Below are positions 44,375 through 52,540 of a DNA stretch of 64,000 nucleotides, in pieces (position 1 is the first letter of the stretch; every line of letters starts with the position of its first letter). The notes beneath the pieces were generated by a model. It made no database searches. It worked only from the letters and a program-made list of their open reading frames with translations, and was not told the origin of the DNA. The stretch covers positions 172,473-236,472 of the forward strand of contig DDTO01000004.1 of assembly GCA_002344135.1 (NCBI GenBank), given 5' to 3'. This DNA comes from Chthonomonas sp. UBA2362 (GTDB lineage: Bacteria; Armatimonadota; Fimbriimonadia; Fimbriimonadales; Fimbriimonadaceae). Made by a program: the position numbers and the translations under genes.

Positions 44375-44407
44375 AAAAAGGCCGGGCTTCCCCAGAGGAA
44401 GCCCGGC
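44375..44407 (-). terminator. Intrinsic terminator of the PEP-CTERM serine protease gene
   Basis: Perfect 11-bp stem GCCGGGCTTCC / GGAAGCCCGGC with a 5-base loop. On the minus strand it is followed by CTTTTTG, a good T-tract. It starts 14 bases past the stop codon. Confidence 0.88.
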
Positions 44408-44420
44408 AAATTCAGAGAGG

Positions 44421-45527
44421 CTATCTGCGGCGTCTTTGAGCGATCAAGGCGCCGAGGCCGGCCGCAAGGGCGAGCATGGTGCCTGGCTCGGGCACTCCGT
44501 TCATACACTGGTCGTGGATCCACTCGCGGACGATGCCTTCGCTGAGACTGGTGCCGTACCCGGTTCCGTCATCCATGTAGCGCCAGCGCTTCACTTCTTC
44601 AGGCAACCCCTGGGCTGCCGTGCCGGAAAATCCGGAGTGGACTCCCAGCAAGAGTCGGCTGCGTGCCGCGAGGCGATTACCGGTCACCCAGTCGTAGAGG
44701 TTGTGGCTATAGGGCATCCTCTCATCGTCGAAGAGGTAGGGGGCACCGGAGTCGCCGCCCCATGCCGTCCCCTCACCGTCGACGCGTGCGGCGTTCATGG
44801 GACTGTCGAGTTCCCAATCGAGGGCGAGACCGCAGTACCCTCCGGGGTAGCCTTCCTCCTCGGGATTCCACTCCGGATTTCCTGGGCCCCCGCGGACGTC
44901 GTGCTGGGTGACCGTCTGGTTCACGAATCGCTTGACGCCGAAGGTGCCGTCATGGCGACGATAGCCGTTCCGGAACCCCGCGGGACCATTGTTGAAAAAG
45001 GTGCCAGTGTTGCCGTAGCCGACGATGGAAAAGGGTGACTCCACGGGGATCTCGATGTCATCGTAGTTCCCGAGGGGATCGTACGCGGGCAGCACGCGAA
45101 TCGGGACGAGAGCATTGAAGAACGCATCCGCGGGCACGTTCACGACAAACACGCTCAGGTCTCGATTCCAATTCCTAATCAACGGATCATCAGCCTTATA
45201 AACTGCCGGGGTTGTGAGGCCGGGACCAGGTCCGGTAAGGCTCTGGTTGCCGAACGCCGCCCGGATATTCATTGGAGCCTCACCGCTCGTCACATGGCCG
45301 GCCGTCAGGATGCACAGCCAATAGTTGGTGGGGTTGCCGAGCGCATCTCGGGTATTGACGATCTTGTCGAATACGGTCCCGGTTCCCATTCCCTGGTTCC
45401 CGATCACGACTCGACATACCGCATCCCATGCAGCCTGATTCACGACTTGGAAGTCGGGAGAACTGGCTCGAACCATGCCGGTGCATGCACCCGCAACGAT
45501 CAGGGCAGACAAGCGAAAGCAAGACAT
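44421..45527 (-). CDS. Secreted trypsin-like serine protease with PEP-CTERM tail
   Basis: This 368-aa protein has a signal peptide (1-21). The catalytic triad reads H78 in T-A-G-H-V, D123 in N-R-D-L-S and S260 in G-G-D-S-G-A-P. The C-terminus has V-P-E-P-G-T, a hydrophobic helix and R-R-R-R, the PEP-CTERM sorting tag recognised by exosortase, so it should be processed and held at the surface or outside. The ATG at 45527 has AGGAGGGA. A strong terminator follows. A Cys-rich middle (C-G-L-A-L-D-W) may contain disulfides. No exosortase is in the window. Confidence 0.9.
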   Translation of the reverse strand: MSCFRLSALIVAGACTGMVRASSPDFQVVNQAAWDAVCRVVIGNQGMGTGTVFDKIVNTRDALGNPTNYWLCILTAGHVTSGEAPMNIRAAFGNQSLTGPGPGLTTPAVYKADDPLIRNWNRDLSVFVVNVPADAFFNALVPIRVLPAYDPLGNYDDIEIPVESPFSIVGYGNTGTFFNNGPAGFRNGYRRHDGTFGVKRFVNQTVTQHDVRGGPGNPEWNPEEEGYPGGYCGLALDWELDSPMNAARVDGEGTAWGGDSGAPYLFDDERMPYSHNLYDWVTGNRLAARSRLLLGVHSGFSGTAAQGLPEEVKRWRYMDDGTGYGTSLSEGIVREWIHDQCMNGVPEPGTMLALAAGLGALIAQRRRR

Positions 45528-45694
45528 ACACGTCCCTCCTCTTTCAGGTCTGATGACGCCATTATTGCCACCAGTAGCATATTCTACAACACTCTTTGCT
45601 AGATCGAGCCCCGTATCGCATGTCCTTCTCATCTCGGGCTTTGTCCAATCGATCAACTCTTGCGTGTTGGCAATGGCGCCAGCCCCGAGTGCGG

Positions 45695-45700
45695 CATACT
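45695..45700 (+). promoter_or_regulatory. Candidate leaderless -10 box of the Gfo/Idh/MocA gene
   Basis: CATACT ends 7 bases before the ATG at 45708 and no Shine-Dalgarno is present, the same spacing as for the NarL-type regulator gene. Confidence 0.4.
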
Positions 45701-45707
45701 AAGTCCA

Positions 45708-47015
45708 ATGGCTAACGACTTAACTCGCCGCGACGTCCTTCGTGCCAGCGCAGCTGGCGCTGCGAGCCTGGCGCTAGGCTTGCCTGGATCGGCGATGCAG
45801 CCCAAGAGCCCGAACGACCGAATCCGCTTCGCCTGCATCGGCGTCGGAGGCAAGGGAAAGAGCGACGCGGCCGATTGCGCCCGCTTCGGTGAGGTCGTGG
45901 CGATCTGCGACATCGACGCCCAAACTCGCGCCAAGGGCCTTGCCGAGCACCCGCGTGCCGCGGCCTTCGCCGACTTCCGGCAGATGCTCGAGACGATGGA
46001 TCGGCACATCGACGCCGTCACCGTCAGCACGCCCGACCACACCCATGCGGTCGCGGCGGCGATGGCGATGGGGATGGGCAAGCATGTCTTTTGCCAAAAG
46101 CCCCTTACGCGGACTCTTTGGGAGGCGCGGAGGCTCTCCCAGCTCGCCAAAGAGAAGCGGGTCGCCACCCAAATGGGCAACCAGGGGACAGCGCACAACG
46201 ATTTAAGACGGGCCGCCGCGGCGATTCGGGCGGGTGCCTTCGGCGCGGTGCGGGAAGTGCACTGTTGGACCGACCGTGCCGGCGGCTGGTGGAAGCAAGG
46301 TGTCGAACGTCCGCCTTCGAAGACCTGCCCGCCTCACGTCGACTTCGACCTCTGGCTCGGCCCCTCGCCGAAGCGTCCTTTCGCCGAGGGGTATCACCCC
46401 TTCCATTGGCGCGGGTGGTGGCATTTCGGCTCGGGCGCACTCGGGGACATTGGCTGCCACAACATGAACCTGCCCTTCATGGCCCTCGACCTTCGCGACC
46501 CAGCGAGCGTGATCGCCCAGACCTCGGGGCACAACGGCGAAAGCTACCCGGTCTGGTCGATCGTGGAATACGACTTCGCTGCCCGTGGCGAACGCGGCCC
46601 CGTCAAGCTGTTCTGGTACGACGGCGGCAAGCGACCGCCGCAAGACCTCGCACCGAACCACCCCTACCAAGGAAACGGGGCGATCATCGTCTGCGAGAAG
46701 GCCGTACTCTACTCGCCGAACGAGTACGGCACCGAGGTCGTCCTCACGAGCGGCGAGCCGATGCCCGAAGTCCCCTTCGAGGCGTCGCCCGGTCACTTCG
46801 CGGAGTGGGTCGAAGCGATCAGCGGCGGCCGCCCCGCCCGCAGCAACATCGTCGCCTACTCCGGTCCGCTCACCGAGACCGTCCTTCTGGGCAATCTCGC
46901 CGTCTGGGCGGCCGGCACGCGGATCGAGTGGGATGCCAAGCGCCTCGCGGTGAAGGGAAGACCCGAGTTCGACGGCCACATCCGTCCCGACTTGCGTCGC
47001 GGCTGGGCGATATAG
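45708..47015 (+). CDS. Gfo/Idh/MocA family oxidoreductase, Tat-exported
   Basis: The protein is 435 aa. The N-terminus T-R-R-D-V-L-R-A-S-A-A-G-A-A-S-L-A-L-G is a twin-arginine signal. Next is a Rossmann NAD(P) domain (G-V-G-G-K-G) with the family E-K-P equivalent Q-K-P-L (residues near 138) and the C-terminal alpha/beta domain with G-D-I-G-C-H. These sugar dehydrogenase-like proteins are numerous in planctomycete- and Fimbriimonas-like genomes, where substrates are mostly unknown. The start at 45708 is chosen for the Tat signal; 16 open codons precede it. It stands alone before a repeat-rich non-coding stretch. Confidence 0.9.
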   Translation: MANDLTRRDVLRASAAGAASLALGLPGSAMQPKSPNDRIRFACIGVGGKGKSDAADCARFGEVVAICDIDAQTRAKGLAEHPRAAAFADFRQMLETMDRHIDAVTVSTPDHTHAVAAAMAMGMGKHVFCQKPLTRTLWEARRLSQLAKEKRVATQMGNQGTAHNDLRRAAAAIRAGAFGAVREVHCWTDRAGGWWKQGVERPPSKTCPPHVDFDLWLGPSPKRPFAEGYHPFHWRGWWHFGSGALGDIGCHNMNLPFMALDLRDPASVIAQTSGHNGESYPVWSIVEYDFAARGERGPVKLFWYDGGKRPPQDLAPNHPYQGNGAIIVCEKAVLYSPNEYGTEVVLTSGEPMPEVPFEASPGHFAEWVEAISGGRPARSNIVAYSGPLTETVLLGNLAVWAAGTRIEWDAKRLAVKGRPEFDGHIRPDLRRGWAI

Positions 47016-47023
47016 ACGATGGA

Positions 47024-47086
47024 GTGCGCGGGCCTGCCCGCGCTTTTCGACGCGGCACCCGTCATCCCGAGCTTGCCGAGGGATCG
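47024..47086 (+). repeat. REP-like element, copy 1
   Basis: The 63-base element starts with a palindrome (GCGCGGGCCTGCCCGCGC), then TTTTCGACGCGGCAC, and ends with TCATCCCGAGCTTGCCGAGG. It matches copy 2 at 47151 base for base except for about eight positions. It lies in the 732-base non-coding gap after the Gfo/Idh/MocA gene. Confidence 0.75.
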
Positions 47087-47150
47087 TTATGCACGCCGGG
47101 CGGATGAGAGGGGCCGGGGGAGAGGTCGAGCGCCGGAAGCTTGTTCTGGG

Positions 47151-47213
47151 GTGCGCGGGCTTGACCGCGCTTTTCGACGCCGCACTTGTCATCCCGAGCC
47201 TGCTGAGGGATCG
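47151..47213 (+). repeat. REP-like element, copy 2
   Basis: Same length and order as the copy at 47024: GTGCGCGGGCTTGACCGCGC, TTTTCGACGC and then TCATCCCGAGCCTGCTGAGG. The palindromic head is imperfect here. Another partial copy is at 25881. Confidence 0.75.
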
Positions 47214-47420
47214 TCCTGATATAACACGCATCGAGGCACGACGATTGCTCCACTCCGCTTCGCTCCGGTGGGAATGACTACGAATCTGTGGGGCTATGCA
47301 TCTAAGGCTTGATGCGCATCAGTCTCGACCCCATGGGGGCGGAGGCATCAATCCGCCGTTCGGAGGGAAGGCCCTTCGGATGTGCATCGCTCTTTGGACG
47401 CCATGAGTCCTCGTCCGGAT

Positions 47421-47637
47421 CATTCCGCAGGCTTGCCGATCTATCCGTCAAGCTCGCCGATCGATCCGTCAGGCTTGCCGATCGATCCGTCAGGCTTGTT
47501 GACGATCCGTCAGGCTAGCCGATCGATCCGTCAGGCTTGCCGACTGATCCGTCAGGCTCGCCGATTGATCCGTCAGGCTCGCCGATTGATCCGTCAGGCT
47601 TGCCGATCGATTCGTCAGGCTCGCCGAATGACCCGTA
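47421..47637. repeat. 21-bp minisatellite, about ten units
   Basis: The unit CGATCCGTCAGGCTTGCCGAT repeats with few changes about ten times; the fourth is a base shorter (CGATCCGTCAGGCTTGTTGA). Variation is mostly T/C at unit positions 1 and 15. It fills the non-coding gap 47016-47747 with the two REP-like copies; the remaining bases there show no gene. Both strands stay open through it, giving 7-residue repeats (such as G-S-I-G-E-P-D), but neither frame has a credible start or domain. Confidence 0.85.
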
Positions 47638-47747
47638 CTGCTTCGCCTGGATCCGAAGTGGATCATCGCGCAAACTGGAATGCTCTCCGGATTCGGGGCG
47701 AGGATCAGCGACAGCTTGCGGTCGCATGGCCCGAACGCAAGGCGGAC

Positions 47748-48752
47748 CTAGGCCAGCGATGCGAGAACGGCTTCGCTGACTGTATCGACGGGGATCGTCT
47801 CCACAGCCTCGCCGGGTGCGGGGGTCAGCACCCGAAGGCCTTCGATCGGCGGCGCCCACAGCCGATGGATGCCATGCCGGAAGAGCCCGACCGTGGGGGT
47901 CCCGGCGGCGCAGGCCAGATGGAGGATGCCGTTGTCGATCGTGAAGACCGCGCAGCAGGCCGACAAGGCCCCGACCACCTCGGGGAGGGCGAGCCGGCCG
48001 CGGAGGTCGTGGACGAGGCCCTCCTCGACGAGCCGCTCCTCGGTGGCGAAGCCGATCCAATAGCGGCTTTGCTCGGTCGGCTTCGCTCCGAGCAGGCCCA
48101 CCGAGTAACCCTTGCTTCGTAGGCGGTCTAAGGCCTCCCGCCACTTCTCGAAAGGCCACAGCTTCTCTTCGAGGCTTCCGCTGGCGGCGACCAAGATATC
48201 CGGGATTTCGAGAGGCGCCGGCCTCCAGGGCACTTGGTACGAAGGGATCGGACCGTCGAAGTATGCGAGCCGGCAGAAGATCTCGCCGATGAAGCCGGAT
48301 TCGAGGAAGGGATACCTCGCTGTCAGATCTTCGGCGATCCATTCGGGGTCGGCCCAGAGCGCGCCTCGCGGATCATCGGTGAAGGGAAGATCGCCTCGCC
48401 CTTCGCCGTCCACGCACGGGCCGCAGACGTAGCCGTCCTTCTGGCAGGCGACCGCCGCCACAGACTTGGCGTAGCACGTGTTCTCTAGGTTTACGACGAG
48501 CCTGCCGGAGGCCGGGAGAAGGGGCATGATCTCCGGGGGCGGCGTACCGAACAATGGATAGGCGCGCTCGAAAAGGGGATTGCCCGGCACGAACTCCCAT
48601 ACCCGACGCCCGCAGAGGAGGGTGGTACTCCATCCGGCGACTTGCATAAGGCGCAGGAGGGGCGTGGCGGCAACGAAGTTGCCGAGGGCGTCGTTGACGA
48701 TAACGACGGCCGGCGTCCCTGCTGGCAGTGTCTCGCCCCGATACCGCTCCAC
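47748..48752 (-). CDS. Glycosyltransferase family 9 (heptosyltransferase-like)
   Basis: This 334-aa enzyme has the GT9 layout: N-terminal G-N-F-V-A-A-T-P-L-L-R, and a second half with V-A-A-S-G-S..L-W-P-F-E-K-W and F-T-I-D-N-G-I-L-H-L-A-C-A-A-G-T-P-T-V-G-L-F, the D-x-G/x-x-H-x-A signature of heptosyltransferase-type enzymes. It transfers an activated sugar in the cytoplasm, probably in cell-envelope polysaccharide assembly. Start GTG 48752, with TAGACT 7 bases upstream and no Shine-Dalgarno. Cys-rich stretch near 130 (C-G-P-C-V) is unusual for the family. Confidence 0.85.
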   Translation of the reverse strand: MERYRGETLPAGTPAVVIVNDALGNFVAATPLLRLMQVAGWSTTLLCGRRVWEFVPGNPLFERAYPLFGTPPPEIMPLLPASGRLVVNLENTCYAKSVAAVACQKDGYVCGPCVDGEGRGDLPFTDDPRGALWADPEWIAEDLTARYPFLESGFIGEIFCRLAYFDGPIPSYQVPWRPAPLEIPDILVAASGSLEEKLWPFEKWREALDRLRSKGYSVGLLGAKPTEQSRYWIGFATEERLVEEGLVHDLRGRLALPEVVGALSACCAVFTIDNGILHLACAAGTPTVGLFRHGIHRLWAPPIEGLRVLTPAPGEAVETIPVDTVSEAVLASLA

Positions 48753-48759
48753 GTCGGCG

Positions 48760-48765
48760 AGTCTA
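48760..48765 (-). promoter_or_regulatory. Candidate leaderless -10 box of the GT9 gene
   Basis: Minus-strand TAGACT ends 7 bases before the GTG at 48752. It is identical to the pstB box. Confidence 0.45.
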
Positions 48766-48848
48766 TCCGATCGTCCGGCAGTCGCGATTCAGTGGCTACC
48801 ATTCCTGCAAGAGCCGTTCGCGGCGAAACCTTGGGCCCTGGCGTGTGC

Positions 48849-48854
48849 CAGACT
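48849..48854 (+). promoter_or_regulatory. Candidate leaderless -10 box of the NIF3-like gene
   Basis: CAGACT ends 7 bases before GTG 48862; the six bases plus spacing echo the divergent GT9 promoter (TAGACT CGCCGAC versus CAGACT CGCCCAC). Confidence 0.35.
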
Positions 48855-48861
48855 CGCCCAC

Positions 48862-49959
48862 GTGCGAACCGTCGGTGACGTCCTCGATGCCCTGGAGGCG
48901 ATAGCGCCCGCCTCGGCCGCCTTTCCATGGGACCGGATCGGGCTGCAGATAGGCGAGCGAGAGGCAAGAGTCGAGCGAGCCATGGTGTCGCTCGACTCCT
49001 CGCCCGCCGCGGCCGTCCAAGCAGCGGCTAGTGGCTGCGAACTCCTGCTGAGCCACCACCCGCTCATCTGGGACCCCCTCAAATCCATCGGATCAGCTCA
49101 CCCGGGGCCGACGATCCGCACGCTGATCGCCTCGGGGATCGCGTTCGTCTCCGCCCATACGAATTGGGATGCGGCGGCCGGGGGGATCAACGATGTGCTT
49201 GCTTCCAAATTGGGCCTTCGCGATGTTCGTCGCTTCGGCGTCGGATCAACGGCTCGTGCCTACAAACTCGTCGTGTTCGCCCCCGTGGCAGACTCTGATA
49301 AGCTCGTCGACGCGCTCTCCGAAGCGGGTGCCGGCGTGATCGGCGAGTACCAGAGGTGCGCGTTCTTTCACGACGGAACGGGGACGTTCCGCGGAGGCGA
49401 CGAAAGTCGTCTTACGATCGGGCAGGCGGGACGGATCGAAGAGGTTGCAGAGACCCGGATCGAGATGTTCGTACCGGACGACAAGGTTCGTCGCGTCGAG
49501 GATGCCCTCCGCCGCGCCCATTCCTACGAGGAGCCGGCCTACGACTTCTTGGCATTGCGAGAAAGCAGCGGGCCGGGCATGGGACGGATCGGGCGGCTGC
49601 ACGAGGGGCTCGACCTGCGGCGCTTTCGTGACCTCGTCGACGAACGACTCGCCACCCGATCTTGGACATGGGGCGACCCGGCCAAACTGGCAGCGACCGT
49701 TGCCCTTGTGGGCGGGGCGGCCGATGGCGAATGGCGAGCCGCCCTCACGGCCGGGGCAGACGTCTTCGTGACCGGTGAGGTGCGGCAAAACGTCGCGGTC
49801 GAGGCCGAGGCCGCCGGGATCGCGATCCTTGCGGCAGGGCATTACGCGACCGAGAACCCCGGCATGGAGGAACTGTGCCGACGGATGGCGCTCTCGCTGC
49901 CCGAAATCGAGTGGCAATTCTACGACCCGACTCCCGGAGGCGCAGGAAAACCTTGGTAG
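48862..49959 (+). CDS. NIF3/DUF34 family protein (YbgI-like metal-binding)
   Basis: The protein is 365 aa. The N-terminus T-V-G-D-V-L-D-A-L-E-A-I-A-P and W-D-R-I-G-L-Q-I-G match the NIF3 start, which fixes GTG 48862 as the start. Metal ligands are in S-H-H-P-L-I-W, A-H-T-N-W-D and, in the C-terminal half, G-E-V-R-Q-N and G-H-Y-A-T-E. The inserted central domain (about 125-240) is present as in long NIF3 proteins. They are widespread; some are called GTP cyclohydrolase I type 2, but the function is debated. Its stop lies inside the 3' end of the convergent tRNA-Glu gene. Confidence 0.9.
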   Translation: MRTVGDVLDALEAIAPASAAFPWDRIGLQIGEREARVERAMVSLDSSPAAAVQAAASGCELLLSHHPLIWDPLKSIGSAHPGPTIRTLIASGIAFVSAHTNWDAAAGGINDVLASKLGLRDVRRFGVGSTARAYKLVVFAPVADSDKLVDALSEAGAGVIGEYQRCAFFHDGTGTFRGGDESRLTIGQAGRIEEVAETRIEMFVPDDKVRRVEDALRRAHSYEEPAYDFLALRESSGPGMGRIGRLHEGLDLRRFRDLVDERLATRSWTWGDPAKLAATVALVGGAADGEWRAALTAGADVFVTGEVRQNVAVEAEAAGIAILAAGHYATENPGMEELCRRMALSLPEIEWQFYDPTPGGAGKPW

Positions 49960-50029
49960 CCCGGACGGGACTTGAACCCGCGACCTCCGCCTTGAAAGGG
50001 CGGCATCCTAACCACTAGACGACCGGGCC
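49954..50029 (-). tRNA. tRNA-Glu (TTC)
   Basis: Acceptor GGCCCGG/CCGGGCT (G-U at the first pair), anticodon loop CTTTCAA giving TTC between CCGCC and GGCGG, T-loop TTCAAGT, encoded CCA with discriminator A. Its last 6 bases overlap the end of the NIF3-like gene on the other strand. Confidence 0.96.
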
Positions 50030-50085
50030 GTTGACACCCAGAGTGTGACCGATCGCCGCCCCGACCCGCAAGGACGGTCCCGTAT

Positions 50086-51495
50086 CTAGCCCGGTTGGGC
50101 CGCCATCCAGATGCCCACCCCCGCTTTGTCGAAGCGGTTGTCGGGATCGACCTGCTTCTTCACCCGGATCAGCCGCTCGAAGGATGCATCGTCGTAGACA
50201 CCGCGAATCTGTTCGGCCGTGATCGAGGCTTCGCCGATCCAATTGAGCGGCGCGCGAGCATGAATCCAGGGTTCCAGAGCGTCGAGGATGCCTTCCCCAT
50301 GCGCGGCGATACTCTGCGGCGAGTGGGGTCCCATCGGAACGCCGAGAGCGTACAGAAGGTAACCACCGTTGCGCCGGTCTCCAATCGGAGTCGCCCCAGC
50401 AGGGATCCTCGCCGACGCGCCATCCAAATGGCGAATCTGGATCATGAGGTTGGGCGACTGGGGGATCGGTCCGATGGCGTGGAACAAGGCCTCGACCGCG
50501 GCTTCATCCAGGTCTGTGAGCATTGCCCCACGGCCGACGAGCGGCAACGGATCGACCGGCTCGTTGTAAATGGAGCCCGATTCGGTGTAGGGCATCATGC
50601 GGAACGAATCCAGTTCGGCGCCGGGCCGCGATCGGATTGGAGCGAGCAGAAGTTCCGACTCTTCCGGCGAAAGGGTCGAACAGGCCGTCACGAACACGAG
50701 TGATCGCCCGTGGAGGAACTCGGGGACGAAGGGAACCGGCGGGAAAGTGATGACAAAGATCCCGCTCGTGATCTCGTCAGGCAGGGTCTTCGTCCAAGCC
50801 ATCCAGGTCTTGAAGATCTCCGCACCGTTGCTCGCATCGAAGGCGACACTCCCGGCAAACACTTCTGCATGCGGAACGAGGCCGATCTCCAGTTCGACGA
50901 CGATGCCGAATGCGCCGCCGCCACCGCGCAAGGCATAGAACAGGTCTGGATTCTCCGATTCGCTTGCCACGACGAGCGATCCGTCGGCGAGGACGACCTT
51001 CGCGCGGCGCAGCTGATCGACCGTGAGCCCGTAAGTTCTGAGCATCAACCCGTAACCACCGCCCAAGAGATAGCCCACGACCCCCACGCCTGGCGACGAG
51101 CCCGAGAGCGGGGCGAGCCCAGCCGGATACGCCGCGGCGATCACATCACTCCACTGAGCTCCGCCGCCGACGCTCGCCGTCTGGTTTGCCGAATCGACAA
51201 CGACACGGTTCAGCCTCTTCATCTGAACGAGGAGGCCTCCAGCCGCAATCTGCGGCTGACCATGCCCGGTCGTTTGCGTCGTGATGGGGAGTCGGTGTCG
51301 AGTGGCGAATCGGACGGCTTTCTGGACATCTTCGGCGCTTTCCGCTTCGACGACGACAGAGGGTCGATGATCGATGGCGCGGTTCCAGGCGGCGCAGCTA
51401 TCTTCGTAGCCCGGCGAGTCGCAGGCGTAGACGGTTCCGGTCACTACTTGGGCGAGTTGAGCAAGTTCTTGGCTGAAATCTGATGCGGTTTGCAT
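50086..51495 (-). CDS. FAD-linked oxidase (berberine-bridge-like, BBE domain)
   Basis: This 469-aa flavoprotein has a PCMH-type FAD domain. T-G-H-G-Q carries the His that binds FAD covalently, and V-G-Y-L-L-G-G-G-Y-G-L is the usual loop, here without the Cys of bicovalent enzymes. The BBE end R-V-K-K-Q-V-D-P-D-N-R-F is present. Such enzymes oxidise sugars or secondary metabolites. There is no signal peptide. Start ATG 51495, 14 codons inside the longest frame; this drops an improbable leader. It is divergent from ubiA, and the palindrome AGTGTACACT lies between. Confidence 0.88.
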   Translation of the reverse strand: MQTASDFSQELAQLAQVVTGTVYACDSPGYEDSCAAWNRAIDHRPSVVVEAESAEDVQKAVRFATRHRLPITTQTTGHGQPQIAAGGLLVQMKRLNRVVVDSANQTASVGGGAQWSDVIAAAYPAGLAPLSGSSPGVGVVGYLLGGGYGLMLRTYGLTVDQLRRAKVVLADGSLVVASESENPDLFYALRGGGGAFGIVVELEIGLVPHAEVFAGSVAFDASNGAEIFKTWMAWTKTLPDEITSGIFVITFPPVPFVPEFLHGRSLVFVTACSTLSPEESELLLAPIRSRPGAELDSFRMMPYTESGSIYNEPVDPLPLVGRGAMLTDLDEAAVEALFHAIGPIPQSPNLMIQIRHLDGASARIPAGATPIGDRRNGGYLLYALGVPMGPHSPQSIAAHGEGILDALEPWIHARAPLNWIGEASITAEQIRGVYDDASFERLIRVKKQVDPDNRFDKAGVGIWMAAQPG

Positions 51496-51518
51496 AGGAC
51501 AAGCTTTACGATCGGCCA

Positions 51519-51528
51519 AGTGTACACT
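51519..51528. promoter_or_regulatory. 10-bp palindrome overlapping the ubiA -10 region
   Basis: AGTGTACACT is a perfect palindrome between divergent FAD oxidase and ubiA genes. Its right half contains TACACT, a candidate -10 box ending 8 bases before the ubiA ATG, so it could be both promoter and operator; that is an inference. Confidence 0.35.
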
Positions 51529-51536
51529 CAGGACCA

Positions 51537-52424
51537 ATGGCCACTGCCGCGACCGGTGTTCGGGCGCTACGGGTGTATCTGGAAATGATCAAGATCGAGC
51601 ATTCGATCTTTGCACTCCCCTTTGCCATGATCGGAATGATGTGGGCGGCGCGAGCGAGCCTGGGAACCGCCTGGCCCGGCTGGATCACGTTCGGCCTGAT
51701 CGTGACGGCCATGGTTTCCTGTCGGAGTGCCGCGATGGCCTACAACCGCATCGCCGACCGAGACGTGGATGCCGAGAATCCGAGGACGCGGATGCGGGCG
51801 ATTCCCGCCGGGCTCCTCTCGCTTCGCCAGGCGAGCCTCTACTTCTTTTTCAGTTGCGCGGTCTTCCTTACAAGCGCGGCGCTGCTCAATCCACTCACGC
51901 TCGCTCTGAGCCCGGTCGCGCTGGGTGTGACGCTGTTCTACTCGCGCACCAAGCGCTTCACTTCTCTGAGCCACTTCGTGCTCGGCCTTAGCCTGGGGAT
52001 CGCGCCGGCGGCAGCATGGATTGCGGTGACCGGCCGGCTCGACTTTGCGATTCTTCCTCTGGTCGCCGGAGTGCTTCTCTGGACCGCAGGGTTCGACATC
52101 ATCTACAGTCTCCAGGACGAGGAGTTCGATCGAGAGCACGGCCTGCGTTCGCTTCCACGTCGGCTCGGTAAGGGTCGGGCGCTGACGATCAGTCGCATCT
52201 GTCACGTCCTCGCCCCGTTGTTCCTGGGTTGGGCAGGTTGGCTGGTGGGAGCCGGGGCGTGGTATTGGTTGGGTGTCGGGACCGCCGCAGCACTGCTGGT
52301 TTACGAGCAGAGCCTAGTGAGACCGGATGACCTCAGCAAGGTGAACCTCGCCTTCTTCACGCTCAACGGCTTCGTTTCCATCGGGCTCTTTGCGTTCGCC
52401 TTGATCGACCAAATCGCCCGATAA
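51537..52424 (+). CDS. ubiA: UbiA family prenyltransferase (4-hydroxybenzoate/MqnP-like)
   Basis: This 295-aa integral membrane enzyme attaches a polyprenyl chain to an aromatic ring in quinone synthesis. The two Mg-diphosphate motifs are N70-R-I-A-D74-R-D-V-D78 and, in the second half, Y-S-L-Q-D-E-E-F-D. Early I-E-H-S-I-F-A-L-P-F-A is typical of the 4-hydroxybenzoate group, which includes MqnP of the futalosine menaquinone route. Eight or nine helices are predicted. No other quinone gene is adjacent. The start has no Shine-Dalgarno and a TACACT box at 8 bases. It would supply quinone to NuoN and cytochrome b complexes. Confidence 0.9.
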   Translation: MATAATGVRALRVYLEMIKIEHSIFALPFAMIGMMWAARASLGTAWPGWITFGLIVTAMVSCRSAAMAYNRIADRDVDAENPRTRMRAIPAGLLSLRQASLYFFFSCAVFLTSAALLNPLTLALSPVALGVTLFYSRTKRFTSLSHFVLGLSLGIAPAAAWIAVTGRLDFAILPLVAGVLLWTAGFDIIYSLQDEEFDREHGLRSLPRRLGKGRALTISRICHVLAPLFLGWAGWLVGAGAWYWLGVGTAAALLVYEQSLVRPDDLSKVNLAFFTLNGFVSIGLFAFALIDQIAR

Positions 52425-52540
52425 CGGGACCTTAGACCCACGGCACAGGTCCCGATTTGGCCCGACGGTCCCATTCTTTGGTCCCGACGCCACTTCAGGA
52501 GTGATCCGAACTGTATACGCTGGAGGCAGGTAATCCAACG

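Noticed and set aside
47382..48342. Two overlapping frames on opposite strands through the minisatellite
   Set aside because: They are open only because the 21-bp unit has no stop in these frames; they also overlap the GT9 gene.
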